Below, one piece after another: positions 27,119 to 35,413 of a stretch of DNA of 52,188 nucleotides (positions are counted from its first letter, which is position 1; each line of letters starts with the position of its first letter). Source of the stretch: an uncultured Collinsella sp. (GTDB lineage: Bacteria > Actinomycetota > Coriobacteriia > Coriobacteriales > Coriobacteriaceae); contig UROO01000002.1 of NCBI GenBank assembly GCA_900549555.1, forward strand, positions 1-52,188. The letters are read 5' to 3'. A model generated the notes under the pieces. That model was given only the letters and a program-made list of their open reading frames with translations. It had not been told where the DNA came from and ran no database searches. The translations under genes were made by a program, and so were the position numbers.

Positions 27119-28264
27119 ATGCCCTGCAACCTAGAACCGTCGACCAAGCGCCACAAAGCGCAGGCCCGCATCGCCCTCCTATTCGTACTGATTGCTCTTG
27201 CGCTGACCGCACTTCCTACGGCGTCGTTCGCCGGCACAGACACCGCGGGCAACGTACTCGCAACCGAAGCTGACTCAAATCCGTCTAGCGCCGAGGGCGA
27301 CCTGTACTGGGCTGGCCAAAGCCTTAACCTGGACGATGCCTCCATCGACCGCGATATTATCGCGGCAGGCGACAGCCTATCGATTCGCGACTGCGCCGTA
27401 GGCGGCGCCGTTCGCCTGGCGGCACGCACCATCGATATCTCCAAAACCGCAATTGATGGCAGTGTAACGGTAGCCGGTCAGCATGTCGTGCTCAACACCG
27501 GTAGCACCGCCAACTGTTTTTACGCGATGGGCGATACTGTTGCCCTGCGAGGCTCCACCAAGTCGGCAGCGCTCGCGGGCAGTACGGTAACCATCGACGG
27601 CACCGTCGATGGCGATGTCGAGATCTGGGCTGACAAACTCATCCTGGGCAAAAACGCCCGCGTCACCGGCACGGTGAACGCCCACATCTCCGAGGATCCC
27701 GAGCGGGCCGAGGGCGCTCAGGTCGGAGCCCTCAAGATCGACCGCACCGAGAACGAGGACACCTCAACGATTAACGACACCATCGGCGGCATCGTCGCCG
27801 CGGCGCTTTCTACCTGCTTTGTCGCGATCCTCCTCGAGCTCGTCTTTCCGCGCGCGACCGCCAGCGCCGCCGGCATGCTTCGTCAACGACCCACCCCTCT
27901 GTGGGTGAGCGGTCTTTTGGGCACGGTGGTCGCCGTTCCCGCCGTCCTGTTGCTCATCATCTCGATTGCAGGTCTGTCGCTCGCCGGAGCCCTCATGTGC
28001 GCCGTGATCGGCATCGCTCTGGTCTCGGCGGCATTTACGGGCACCGCGATCGCACGCATGATCGGACACAGCCAGAACCGCTACGCCATGGCCGCCGTGG
28101 GCGGTATCGCGGCGGGCGCACTCACGGCACTTCCCCTTATGGGCAACTTTGTCAGCGGAGTGGCCTTCGTCTTTACGCTCGGCTACGTCATCCAGATCAT
28201 CTGGCGCAATGCCCGCCTCAAGCCGCAGCAGGCCGCCAACACCCCGGGCCTTCCCTCCGCCTAA
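27119..28264 (+). CDS. Bactofilin-like polymer-forming repeat protein with membrane helices
   Basis: A 381-residue exported membrane protein. After a signal or anchor helix (IALLFVLIALALTALPTASFA, about 16-37) comes a repetitive right-handed beta-helix region (about 60-190) of short strands such as DGSVTVAGQHVVL, GSTVTIDGTVDGDVEI and KNARVTGTVNAHI, as in bactofilin/polymer-forming cytoskeletal proteins. The C-terminal 150 residues hold four hydrophobic helices. Chosen ATG has GAAGG 8 bases upstream. It probably organises an envelope structure, but no function is proven. A strong terminator follows. Confidence 0.7.
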   Translation: MPCNLEPSTKRHKAQARIALLFVLIALALTALPTASFAGTDTAGNVLATEADSNPSSAEGDLYWAGQSLNLDDASIDRDIIAAGDSLSIRDCAVGGAVRLAARTIDISKTAIDGSVTVAGQHVVLNTGSTANCFYAMGDTVALRGSTKSAALAGSTVTIDGTVDGDVEIWADKLILGKNARVTGTVNAHISEDPERAEGAQVGALKIDRTENEDTSTINDTIGGIVAAALSTCFVAILLELVFPRATASAAGMLRQRPTPLWVSGLLGTVVAVPAVLLLIISIAGLSLAGALMCAVIGIALVSAAFTGTAIARMIGHSQNRYAMAAVGGIAAGALTALPLMGNFVSGVAFVFTLGYVIQIIWRNARLKPQQAANTPGLPSA

Positions 28265-28333
28265 CCGCCAACCACCGCAAAGGGGCCAGGTACCTTTGTG
28301 GTGGTGCAGACCAGCTCAATCCCTGTACACTAA

Positions 28334-28370
28334 AAAGGGCGCCGACCGCAATGGTCGGCGCCCTTTCTTG
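28334..28370 (+). terminator. Bidirectional terminator between the bactofilin-like gene and typA
   Basis: AAAGGGCGCCGACC and GGTCGGCGCCCTTT form a 14-bp perfect stem with a 5-base loop. T-rich or A-rich flanks on both sides suit convergent termination. Confidence 0.88.
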
Positions 28371-28393
28371 TTAGTCGCTATAAAGCTCAGCGC

Positions 28394-30232
28394 TTATTTG
28401 TTGACCTGACCGGCGCGGACGGCGGCCTTCTTGCGGTCGGTGGCATTGAGCAGACGCTTACGCAGGCGGATGTTCTTGGGAGTGATCTCCACCAGCTCAT
28501 CGTCGGCGATGTACTCCAGCGCCTCCTCCAGCGAGAAGGTGCGGGGCGGCACCAGCTGGACGGAGATATCGGAGGTCGAGGAGCGCTGGTTGCCCAGGTT
28601 CTTGGTACGGGCGATGTTGACGACCATGTCGCCGGCCTTGCTGCGCTCGCCCACGATCATGCCCTCGTAGCACTCGGTGCCCGGCTCAACGAACAGCTGG
28701 CCGCGCTCCTGCAGCGTGCCCAGAGCATAGGCAACGGCCTTCTCGGTGGTCATGGAGATCATGGCGCCGTTCTGACGGTTGCCGATCTCGCCGGCATAGG
28801 GGCCGTACTCCAGGAAGGTGTGGTAGAACACGCCCTCGCCGTGGGTGACGTTCATGATGCGGTTCTTAAGACCCATGATGCCGCGGGTCGGGATCTTAAA
28901 CTCGAGGTGCGTCACGATGCCCGAGGTATCCATGCTCGTCATGATGCCGCCGGAGGTGCCGAAGACCTCAACGACCTTGCCCGAGTACTCATCCGGGCAC
29001 TCGACGACGGCCTGCTCGACGGGCTCCATCTTGTTGCCGTTCTCGTCCTTCTTAAACAGAACGCGGGGACGGCCGACCTGGAACTCAAAGCCCTCGCGAC
29101 GCATGGACTCCATCAGAACGGACAGGTGCAGGATACCGCGACCCGAGACCTCGACGCCGCTCTTGTCCTCGAGCTCCTCGATCTTCATAGTCACGTTGTT
29201 CTCGGCCTCGTTGAACAGGCGCTCCTTGAGCTGACGGGCGCCTACGATGTCGCCGTCGCGACCGACGAGCGGGGAGGTCGAGGCCTCAAAGACGATGGAC
29301 AGGGTCGGCGGGTCGATCTCGATGGGCTCGAGCTCGACGGGGTTCTCGGGATCGGTGTAGACATCGCCGATGTCGGTGCGGTCGATACCCACGACGGCGG
29401 CGATGTCACCGGCGCCGACTTCCTGGCACTCGGTGCGGCCCAGGTAGTCGAAGGTAAAGAGCTGCTTGACGGTAGCGGTGGCGCTGGAGCCGTCGTTCTT
29501 GACGACCAGGATCTGATCGCCCTGGTGGATGGTACCGGAGTACACGCGACCGATGCCGATACGGCCGACGAAGTTGGAGTGGTCGATGGTCACGCACTGC
29601 ATGGCCAGCGGGGCGTTCTCGTCAACCTCGGGCGCGGGCATGTCGTCGATGATCATATCGAGCAGCGGATACATGTCCATGTTGCCGTCGTTGGGGTCAA
29701 GGCGGGCGAAGCCATTCATGGCGCTGGCGTAGACCACGTGCTCCATGGCGAACTCAAGCTGGTCATCGGTGGCGCCCAGGTCGGCCATAAGGTCCAGGCA
29801 GTCGTTGTAGGCCTTCTCGGGATTAGCACCCGGACGGTCGATCTTGTTGATGACGATCATAATCTTGAGGCCGGTGTCGATGGCGTGACGCAGCACGAAG
29901 CGGGTCTGGGGCATGGGGCCCTCAAAAGCATCGACCAGCAGCAGGGCGCCGTCGGCCATACGCAGCACGCGCTCGACCTCGCCGCCAAAGTCGGCGTGGC
30001 CCGGGGTGTCGATGACGTTGATCTTAACGTCCTTGTACTCGATAGAGATGTTCTTGGCGAGAATCGTAATGCCGCGCTCGCGCTCCTGGTCGTTAGAATC
30101 CAAGACGCGGTCCTCGACCTGCTGGTTGGCACGGAAGGCGTCCGTGGCACGCAGGAGCTTGTCGACCATCGTCGTCTTGCCGTGGTCGACGTGAGCGATG
30201 ATGGCGATGTTCCTCAGATTGTCTACGCGCAT
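28394..30232 (-). CDS. typA: Ribosome-binding GTPase TypA/BipA
   Basis: A 612-residue translational GTPase related to EF-G, which aids 50S assembly and stress responses in other bacteria. G1 AHVDHGKTTMVDKLL, G2/switch RERGITILAKN, G3 DTPGHADFGGEVER and G4 VINKIDRPGA are complete. The C-terminal third has the TypA-specific RGIMGLKNRIMNVTHGEG and GMIVGERSKAGDM segments. AGGGGA precedes the ATG. It follows the unknown 149-residue gene after 117 bases and may share its promoter. Confidence 0.96.
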   Translation of the reverse strand: MRVDNLRNIAIIAHVDHGKTTMVDKLLRATDAFRANQQVEDRVLDSNDQERERGITILAKNISIEYKDVKINVIDTPGHADFGGEVERVLRMADGALLLVDAFEGPMPQTRFVLRHAIDTGLKIMIVINKIDRPGANPEKAYNDCLDLMADLGATDDQLEFAMEHVVYASAMNGFARLDPNDGNMDMYPLLDMIIDDMPAPEVDENAPLAMQCVTIDHSNFVGRIGIGRVYSGTIHQGDQILVVKNDGSSATATVKQLFTFDYLGRTECQEVGAGDIAAVVGIDRTDIGDVYTDPENPVELEPIEIDPPTLSIVFEASTSPLVGRDGDIVGARQLKERLFNEAENNVTMKIEELEDKSGVEVSGRGILHLSVLMESMRREGFEFQVGRPRVLFKKDENGNKMEPVEQAVVECPDEYSGKVVEVFGTSGGIMTSMDTSGIVTHLEFKIPTRGIMGLKNRIMNVTHGEGVFYHTFLEYGPYAGEIGNRQNGAMISMTTEKAVAYALGTLQERGQLFVEPGTECYEGMIVGERSKAGDMVVNIARTKNLGNQRSSTSDISVQLVPPRTFSLEEALEYIADDELVEITPKNIRLRKRLLNATDRKKAAVRAGQVNK

Positions 30233-30349
30233 GTAGTTCCCCTATCTTCTATCTATATACAACCGGCACGCGTATGCGACCCGCCCAGTAACACAACGCT
30301 CGGCGGGAATTTTGAGCCTTTTACCGAAAACTCGTTTATTTTAGCGATT

Positions 30350-30799
30350 TTAGATAAGAGGGGTTTCCTCGCCTGCAGGTTCAGGGTCGCTCCACATAAA
30401 ACCATCGCCGGCGCCCACACCCTCGTACAGTACGTATGCCGAAAAACCGCTCTCGAGCGTCGTCTCAAAGAAACTCACAAGCAGGGCGTCATGGTAGCCG
30501 CCATCGATCTCGACACATCCGGTGTAGCCGATGGCGTAACGGGCGATGCGACCCAGGCCCTCGTCCTTAAGGCCCATCTTGTGCTCGGAGATAAAGTTGG
30601 TGGCAGCCTCGAGGCATGCCTCCTCGCCGTCCTCGTCGAGTGCCGCCAGATAGCGGTTGGACGCGGCATCCTCGATCGCAACGACAACGCCGGGGTTCTC
30701 ACCAGCGGCAAGATCGTCTAAAAATGCCCCGATGAGGTCGCACACCATGGCGTCGAGCTCGGCGGAGACGTTTCCGGCGTCCTGCATATCCTGTGCCAT
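30350..30799 (-). CDS. Small acidic protein of unknown function
   Basis: I do not recognise this 149-residue protein. It is strongly acidic, contains no membrane helix, and ends in a Pro/Glu-rich tail. A central segment (CVEIDGGYHDALLVSFFETTLESGFSAYVLYE, split here for reading) suggests an alpha/beta cytosolic fold. It has a clear GGAAGG ribosome binding site and lies 30 bases after the membrane protein gene. It is part of a four-gene run from the nuclease-family gene to typA. Confidence 0.75.
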   Translation of the reverse strand: MAQDMQDAGNVSAELDAMVCDLIGAFLDDLAAGENPGVVVAIEDAASNRYLAALDEDGEEACLEAATNFISEHKMGLKDEGLGRIARYAIGYTGCVEIDGGYHDALLVSFFETTLESGFSAYVLYEGVGAGDGFMWSDPEPAGEETPLI

Positions 30800-30829
30800 T
30801 TTTAGACCTTCCCATCGAGTCCGGCGTCG

Positions 30830-31219
30830 TTACATCTCTTGTGCCTCGGCAGCGATCCTGGCGGCAGCGTCGCGGGCGCGCATCATATCGGCCGCGCGCT
30901 TATCGAGCACCTTAATCTGGTTGGTCAGCATCACGGCATCGACCACGCCCCAGATGACCAAGCCCGTCGAAATCGAAAACCCAAGCGCACCAACTGTACC
31001 ACGAAGGCGCGATGAGATTACCGCGACAAGTGCGGAGGCGGCAACCATCTTGATAAAGGAGGCACGGCGCTCGCGAAGCGTACGGACCTGCGTCACGTAG
31101 GCGATGCGTGCGGCCTCGGATGCCTCCGAGCGCATCTGGGCCTCGCGGGCGATAGCGGCGACCTCGGCCGAGACGCCACGCTCCATCAGTGCATACTCCG
31201 TCTCATGACTACCCGTCAT
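30830..31219 (-). CDS. Small two-helix membrane protein of unknown function
   Basis: A 129-residue protein with an N-terminal amphipathic, Ala/Arg-rich helix, two adjacent hydrophobic segments (about 57-72 and 78-98, GALGFSISTGLVIWGVV) and a C-terminal basic coiled-coil-like helix. Its ATG begins on the base immediately after the stop codon of the nuclease-family gene (TAAATG), so translation is coupled. No family recognised. Confidence 0.75.
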   Translation of the reverse strand: MTGSHETEYALMERGVSAEVAAIAREAQMRSEASEAARIAYVTQVRTLRERRASFIKMVAASALVAVISSRLRGTVGALGFSISTGLVIWGVVDAVMLTNQIKVLDKRAADMMRARDAAARIAAEAQEM

Positions 31220-31720
31220 TTAAAAATCATCGGGCGAGAGCGTATGGACGAACTCGTCGAACTTCTCAAATTCCTGCTCGTCATCGATTTCCTCGGCAAC
31301 CGGAGAGACGGTCCCCAGGCGGTTCATGATGTCGTCCTCCACAAACATGGGAGCATTGCTGCGCACGGCGAGAGCGATGGCATCGCTCGGACGCGCATCG
31401 ATCCTATGCTCGCTGCCGTCGGCCAAAACAACGACCGTCGCATAGAACACGGGAGGCTCGGCACGGACAATCTCGATGCGCTCGAGTTTTGCATCCAGGG
31501 CATCAAGCGTGTCGAGCAGCAGGTCATGGGCGATCGGGCGCTCGGCACGACCGCTGTCGATACCGCGGCTAATAGCCGCAGCCTCAAACGAACCAGTTTG
31601 GATAGAAAGGGAGCGCAGCGGCGCAGGGGAGTCCGATTTGCTGCAGCGCTCGCGAAGTACGATAAGCGATGGCACGGGACCGGCGGCCATGACGATGGTC
31701 TCTATGTCGACACGAACCAT
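31220..31720 (-). CDS. Bifunctional nuclease family protein (DUF151)
   Basis: A 166-residue BFN/DUF151 protein. The core motifs ARPSDAIALAVRSNAPMFVEDDIM and FYATVVVLADG, with the strand-helix pattern before them, are typical. Relatives have been reported to carry DNase/RNase activity or to bind RNA polymerase; activity here is inferred only. The ATG at 31718-31720 (MVRVDIETIV) is chosen because GGAGGTG lies 5 bases upstream. The C-terminus is acidic. First gene of the run leading to typA. Confidence 0.85.
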   Translation of the reverse strand: MVRVDIETIVMAAGPVPSLIVLRERCSKSDSPAPLRSLSIQTGSFEAAAISRGIDSGRAERPIAHDLLLDTLDALDAKLERIEIVRAEPPVFYATVVVLADGSEHRIDARPSDAIALAVRSNAPMFVEDDIMNRLGTVSPVAEEIDDEQEFEKFDEFVHTLSPDDF

Positions 31721-31834
31721 GGAACACCTCCGGTACGTAGCGGTTAACACGCGGCGCCTTCGCCGCATTGAATAGCTATACTACCCAATCTTTCGCACAG
31801 CACACAAAACCAAAATGAGTTTTATCACACACAA

Positions 31835-31865
31835 GAAAAAAGCCCCGAGGCCATGCCTCGAGGCT
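31835..31865 (-). terminator. Terminator after the tRNA-Ile/Ala unit
   Basis: On the minus strand AGCCTCGAGG and CCTCGGGGCT enclose CATGG, followed by TTTTTTCTTG, 14 bases past the last tRNA. Confidence 0.85.
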
Positions 31866-31879
31866 CTTCACAGTTTTGA

Positions 31880-31956
31880 TGGTGGACCTGACAAGATTCG
31901 AACTTGTGACCTCCCGGTTATCAGCCGGACGCTCTAACCAACTGAGCTACAGGTCC
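31880..31956 (-). tRNA. tRNA-Ile (anticodon GAT), copy 2
   Basis: A 77-base tRNA with encoded CCA: acceptor GGACCTG, D arm AGCTCAGTTGGTTAGAGC, anticodon loop CTGATAA, T arm ACAAGTTCGAATCTTGT. Its sequence is identical to the copy at 32104-32180. Confidence 0.97.
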
Positions 31957-31960
31957 ATCA

Positions 31961-32036
31961 TGGTGGAGGTTAGGGGGATCGAACCCCTGACCTCAGGCTT
32001 GCAAAGCCCGCGCTCTCCCAGCTGAGCTAAACCCCC
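31961..32036 (-). tRNA. tRNA-Ala (anticodon TGC)
   Basis: A 76-base tRNA with encoded CCA: acceptor GGGGGTT paired with AACCTCC (one G-T), anticodon loop TTTGCAA, T arm CAGGGGTTCGATCCCCCTG. Only 4 bases separate it from the tRNA-Ile copy 2, so they are co-transcribed. Confidence 0.97.
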
Positions 32037-32047
32037 ACGGAGACAGT

Positions 32048-32092
32048 AATAAACACCCCAGCGGCGACTCGGCTCTCGCTGGGGTGTTTATT
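32048..32092 (-). terminator. 16-bp perfect hairpin between tRNA-Ile copy 1 and tRNA-Ala
   Basis: AATAAACACCCCAGCG faces its exact complement across a 13-base loop. It lies 11 bases past tRNA-Ile copy 1 on the minus strand. It either ends that transcript or is a processing structure, as the next tRNA starts only 11 bases further. Confidence 0.7.
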
Positions 32093-32103
32093 GCGAAAGA
32101 AAG

Positions 32104-32180
32104 TGGTGGACCTGACAAGATTCGAACTTGTGACCTCCCGGTTATCAGCCGGACGCTCTAACCAACTGAGCTACAGGTCC
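32104..32180 (-). tRNA. tRNA-Ile (anticodon GAT), copy 1
   Basis: Identical over 77 bases to the copy at 31880-31956, with encoded CCA and GAT anticodon. It is the first tRNA of the minus-strand cluster; the flanking sequences of the two copies differ, so the repeat is confined to the gene. Confidence 0.97.
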
Positions 32181-32227
32181 ATCGCGCAAGGGATATATTA
32201 GACGAGTCGTTACGCGCACGTCAACAA

Positions 32228-32416
32228 CTTTTTTGAAAATATTTGGGGGGGGTGTTCGCCCCGGCCGCACGGCGGCATGTGAAGTCGCCTGCTCGGACAG
32301 TCCTGACTCGCGCAGAGAGCACATTAAGTGCTCTCTGGCTCGTGCGGAACTCGCGATCGACTTCACATGCCGCCGTGCGGCCGGGGCGAACGCGAGTCCC
32401 GAGGTTTTCAAAAAAG
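32228..32416. repeat. 189-base nested palindrome downstream of gyrA
   Basis: Three nested inverted repeats: outer CTTTTTTGAAAA (32228-32239) with 32405-32416; middle 34-bp perfect arms at 32254-32287 and 32358-32391 (contain CCCCGGCCGCACGGCGGCATG); inner 9-bp stem AGAGAGCAC/GTGCTCTCT at 32314-32336. The segments between the stems are partly complementary. There is no coding content. It fills most of the gap between tRNA-Ile and gyrA (32181-32482). Confidence 0.8.
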
Positions 32417-32442
32417 CGGTCGGCGCGCAGTGCGCCGACCGC
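32410..32442 (-). terminator. Terminator after gyrA
   Basis: GCGGTCGGCGC and GCGCCGACCGC form an 11-bp stem with a 5-base loop, followed on the minus strand by TTTTTTG. The T run belongs to the outer arm of the nested palindrome at 32228-32416. It lies 40 bases past the gyrA stop. Confidence 0.88.
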
Positions 32443-32482
32443 CGATATATGGGGTCTGATATTTTCTACCAGCTAGGGCCTC

Positions 32483-35230
32483 TTACTCGTCTAGGAGATC
32501 CTCTGGCATGTCGTTGCCGTCGCCTAGGTCGACTGGGGTATTTTCGGCATCGACCGTTGCCTCGGCCTCGGCGCCTTCGCCTTCGGGCTTTTCCTTAGCT
32601 GCCGTCATGCGGGCGACAGCGCACACACGGTCGTTGTCGTCGACGGTCATCATCTTGACGCCCTGGGTGGCTCGGCCGGTCTGGCTAATCTCATCGGTCT
32701 TGACGCGAATGACCGTCGCGCCTTCTGTCACGATGAACAACTCGTGCTGCGGACCCACCGTCTTCATGGCCGCGAGGTTTCCCTTACGCTCGGTCATCTG
32801 GATGGTGTAGACGCCCTGACCGCCGCGGTTCTGCTCCGGATAGTCCGCGACCGGCGTGCGCTTGCCGTAGCCGCGCTCGGTGATGACAAACAGGTCGCCG
32901 TTGCCGTTGGTAACCTCCATACCCAAAACGCTCACGCCGTCCTTCATGCTAATACCGCGAACGCCGCTGGTGTCGCGTCCCGTGGCGCGAACCTGGTCCT
33001 CGGGGAACATGATCGCCTTGCCCGCAGTAGTGGCCAGGATGATCTTGTCGCCCTCGCGCACACGGCGCACGGCGAGCAGCGCGTCGTCGTCCCTCAGATT
33101 GATGGCGATCAGGCCATCACGGCGGCTGCGGTCGTAAGCGCTCATCACGGTCTTCTTGACCATGCCGCTCTTGGTGGCAAACATCAGGTACTCGTCGGCG
33201 GGGAACTCGCGACAGCTGATGACGCTCGCGATCTTCTCGCCTTCCTCAAAGGGCAGCAGGTTGACGATCGCGGTGCCGCGCGCCTGGCGCGTACCCACCG
33301 GCAGCTCGTGCACCTTCAGGCGGTAGACCTTGCCCTTGCTCGAGAAGAACAGCACGTACTCGTGCGTGGATGCGATAAACATCTCGTCGATGACGTCGTC
33401 CTCTTTAAGGTTGACGCCCGACACGCCCTTGCCGCCGCGCTTCTGGGCGCGGTAGGCAGCCACCGGGATGCGCTTCACGTAGCCGGTGTGGGTGATGGTC
33501 ACGACCATGTCCTCGTCGGCGATGAGGTCCTCGACATCCAGATCCTTTTCGACATGGCTGATCTCGGTGCGGCGTTTGTCGCCGAACTTTTTCGAAATCT
33601 CGCGCATCTCCTCCTTGATGACGCCCAGGATCTTCTCCTCATGCGCCAGCAGGTCCTCGTAGTAGGCGATGGCGCGGCGCAGACCGTCCAGCTCTTCCTG
33701 GATCTTGTCGCGCTCCAGGCCAGTCAGGCGGCGCAGCTTCATCTCGAGGATGGCCGTGGTCTGCTCGAGCGTAAAGCCAAAGCGCTCGATCAGGCGGCCG
33801 CTTGCCTCGGAGTCGGTCTGCGAGGAACGGATAATGCTGATGACCTCGTCGATATGGTCGAGAGCCATCAAGTAGCCCTCGAGGATATGGGCGCGCGCCT
33901 GGGCCTTCTTGAGGTCAAAGCGGGTGCGGCGGGTGACGACGTCGACCTGGTGGTCGATGTAGTGCTGCAGCATCTCGCGCAGGCTCAGGCATTTGGGAAC
34001 GCCGTTGACGAGCGCCAGGTTGTTGGCGCCAAAGGTCGTCTGCAGCGAGGTGTACTTATACAGGTTGTTGAGCACGACCTGCGGAATGACGCCCTTCTTG
34101 AGTTCGATGACCAGACGGATGCCCTTCTGGTTGGACTCGTCGCGCATGTCCGAGATACCCTCGATGCGCTTGTCGTTCACGAGCTGGGCGATCTTCTCCT
34201 GCAGGGTGCCCTTGTTGACCATGTAGGGAATCTCGGTAAAGACCAGGCGGCTGCGGCCGGTCTTGGTGGATTCCACGTGGGCCTTGGCGCGCACGGTAAT
34301 GGAGCCGCGGCCGGTCTCGTAGCTCTGCCTAATGCCGGCGCTGCCCATGATGATGGCGCCGGTGGGGAAGTCCGGACCGGGCATGATCTGCATAAGCTCG
34401 TCGACGGTGGCATCGGGATTGTCGATCAGGTAGCAGGTGGCCTCGATCGCCTCGGTGAGGTTGTGCGGGGCGATATTGGTGGCCATGCCGACGGCGATGC
34501 CCTGGCTACCGTTGACCAGCAGGTTGGGGAAGCGCGCGGGCAGTGCCACGGGCTCGGCGAGCGACTCATCGTAGTTGGGCTGCCAGTCAACGGTATCCTT
34601 TTGCAGGTCGCGCAACAGCTCCATGGCGGGCTTTGCCAAGCGGCTCTCGGTATAACGCATGGCCGCCGCGCCGTCGCCATCGATGTTGCCGAAGTTACCG
34701 TGGCCATCGATGAGCGGTGTGCGCATGGAGAACCACTGCGCCAGACGAACCATGGCCTCGTAGACCGCGGAGTCACCGTGCGGATGGTACTTGCCGATAA
34801 CCTCGCCGACCGTCCAGGCCGACTTCTTATGCGGGCGGTTGGGGTAGATGCCGCTCTCGTTCATGGCGTACAGGATGCGGCGGTGCACCGGCTTTAGGCC
34901 GTCGCGCACGTCCGGCAGGGCGCGCGCCGTGATGACCGACATCGAGTACTCGATGAACGACTGCTTCATCTCGCGGCCGAACTCCGAAATCTGGAGCTGA
35001 CCGCCGTTGATATCCTCGCCGGCCGAGGCACCACGATCGACCGCACCGAAGCTCTCCTCGAGCTCGGCGTCGTCATCCTCATCCTCTTCATCCTCGGCGT
35101 CGGGGTTATAGGAATCCGGATCGCCGTCCTCGCCCTGCTCAGCGCGGGCGAGCAGGCGCTTCAGATCATCGGGCATGCCGGCGTCGCCGGCCTCGTCCAC
35201 ACCCTCGTTGTTGTTGATATCGTCTGCCAC
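32483..35230 (-). CDS. gyrA: DNA gyrase subunit A
   Basis: Breakage-reunion subunit of gyrase. The conserved core begins near residue 76 (GQLQISEFGREMKQSFIEYSMSVI), the catalytic tyrosine is Tyr193 in AAMRYTESRL, and the quinolone-determining residues correspond to Ser154 and Glu158 (HGDSAVYE), the susceptible-type serine. The C-terminal beta-pinwheel carries a GyrA box QKRGGKG, needed for DNA wrapping. At 915 residues it is longer than usual because of an acidic N-terminal extension of about 70 residues and an acidic tail ending EDLLDE. It starts with GTG after GAGGAGGT. Confidence 0.96.
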   Translation of the reverse strand: MADDINNNEGVDEAGDAGMPDDLKRLLARAEQGEDGDPDSYNPDAEDEEDEDDDAELEESFGAVDRGASAGEDINGGQLQISEFGREMKQSFIEYSMSVITARALPDVRDGLKPVHRRILYAMNESGIYPNRPHKKSAWTVGEVIGKYHPHGDSAVYEAMVRLAQWFSMRTPLIDGHGNFGNIDGDGAAAMRYTESRLAKPAMELLRDLQKDTVDWQPNYDESLAEPVALPARFPNLLVNGSQGIAVGMATNIAPHNLTEAIEATCYLIDNPDATVDELMQIMPGPDFPTGAIIMGSAGIRQSYETGRGSITVRAKAHVESTKTGRSRLVFTEIPYMVNKGTLQEKIAQLVNDKRIEGISDMRDESNQKGIRLVIELKKGVIPQVVLNNLYKYTSLQTTFGANNLALVNGVPKCLSLREMLQHYIDHQVDVVTRRTRFDLKKAQARAHILEGYLMALDHIDEVISIIRSSQTDSEASGRLIERFGFTLEQTTAILEMKLRRLTGLERDKIQEELDGLRRAIAYYEDLLAHEEKILGVIKEEMREISKKFGDKRRTEISHVEKDLDVEDLIADEDMVVTITHTGYVKRIPVAAYRAQKRGGKGVSGVNLKEDDVIDEMFIASTHEYVLFFSSKGKVYRLKVHELPVGTRQARGTAIVNLLPFEEGEKIASVISCREFPADEYLMFATKSGMVKKTVMSAYDRSRRDGLIAINLRDDDALLAVRRVREGDKIILATTAGKAIMFPEDQVRATGRDTSGVRGISMKDGVSVLGMEVTNGNGDLFVITERGYGKRTPVADYPEQNRGGQGVYTIQMTERKGNLAAMKTVGPQHELFIVTEGATVIRVKTDEISQTGRATQGVKMMTVDDNDRVCAVARMTAAKEKPEGEGAEAEATVDAENTPVDLGDGNDMPEDLLDE

Positions 35231-35307
35231 GTTACCTCCTCATGGTTTGCGTGGTCCATTAGTTCCCTACCACGGAGACGGATTACCGGGAACACCGGAT
35301 AACCCTC

Positions 35308-35413
35308 CTAGGTTTTCCAGGTGCCCCAGGTTGCCCTGAAGGATGAGGGCGCACGCCTTGCGTGCGGCGCCCGAAATCCTGAAGGGCAAGATGGGGTGCC
35401 TGGGAAAGCTAGG
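35308..35413. repeat. Long imperfect palindrome between gyrB and gyrA
   Basis: Arms of about 37 bases (35308-35344 and 35376-35413) are complementary with several mismatches; the centre is a further GGGCGCACGC/GCGTGCGGCGCCC stem. The right arm includes the gyrB stop codon. It could slow or terminate transcription between the two gyrase genes, which otherwise lie 178 bases apart on one strand. Confidence 0.65.

Noticed and set aside
28820..30721. 633-codon frame opposite typA
   Set aside because: Shadow frame of typA running into an unrelated gap; no family resemblance.
32744..34897. 717-codon frame opposite gyrA
   Set aside because: Shadow of the conserved gyrA gene.
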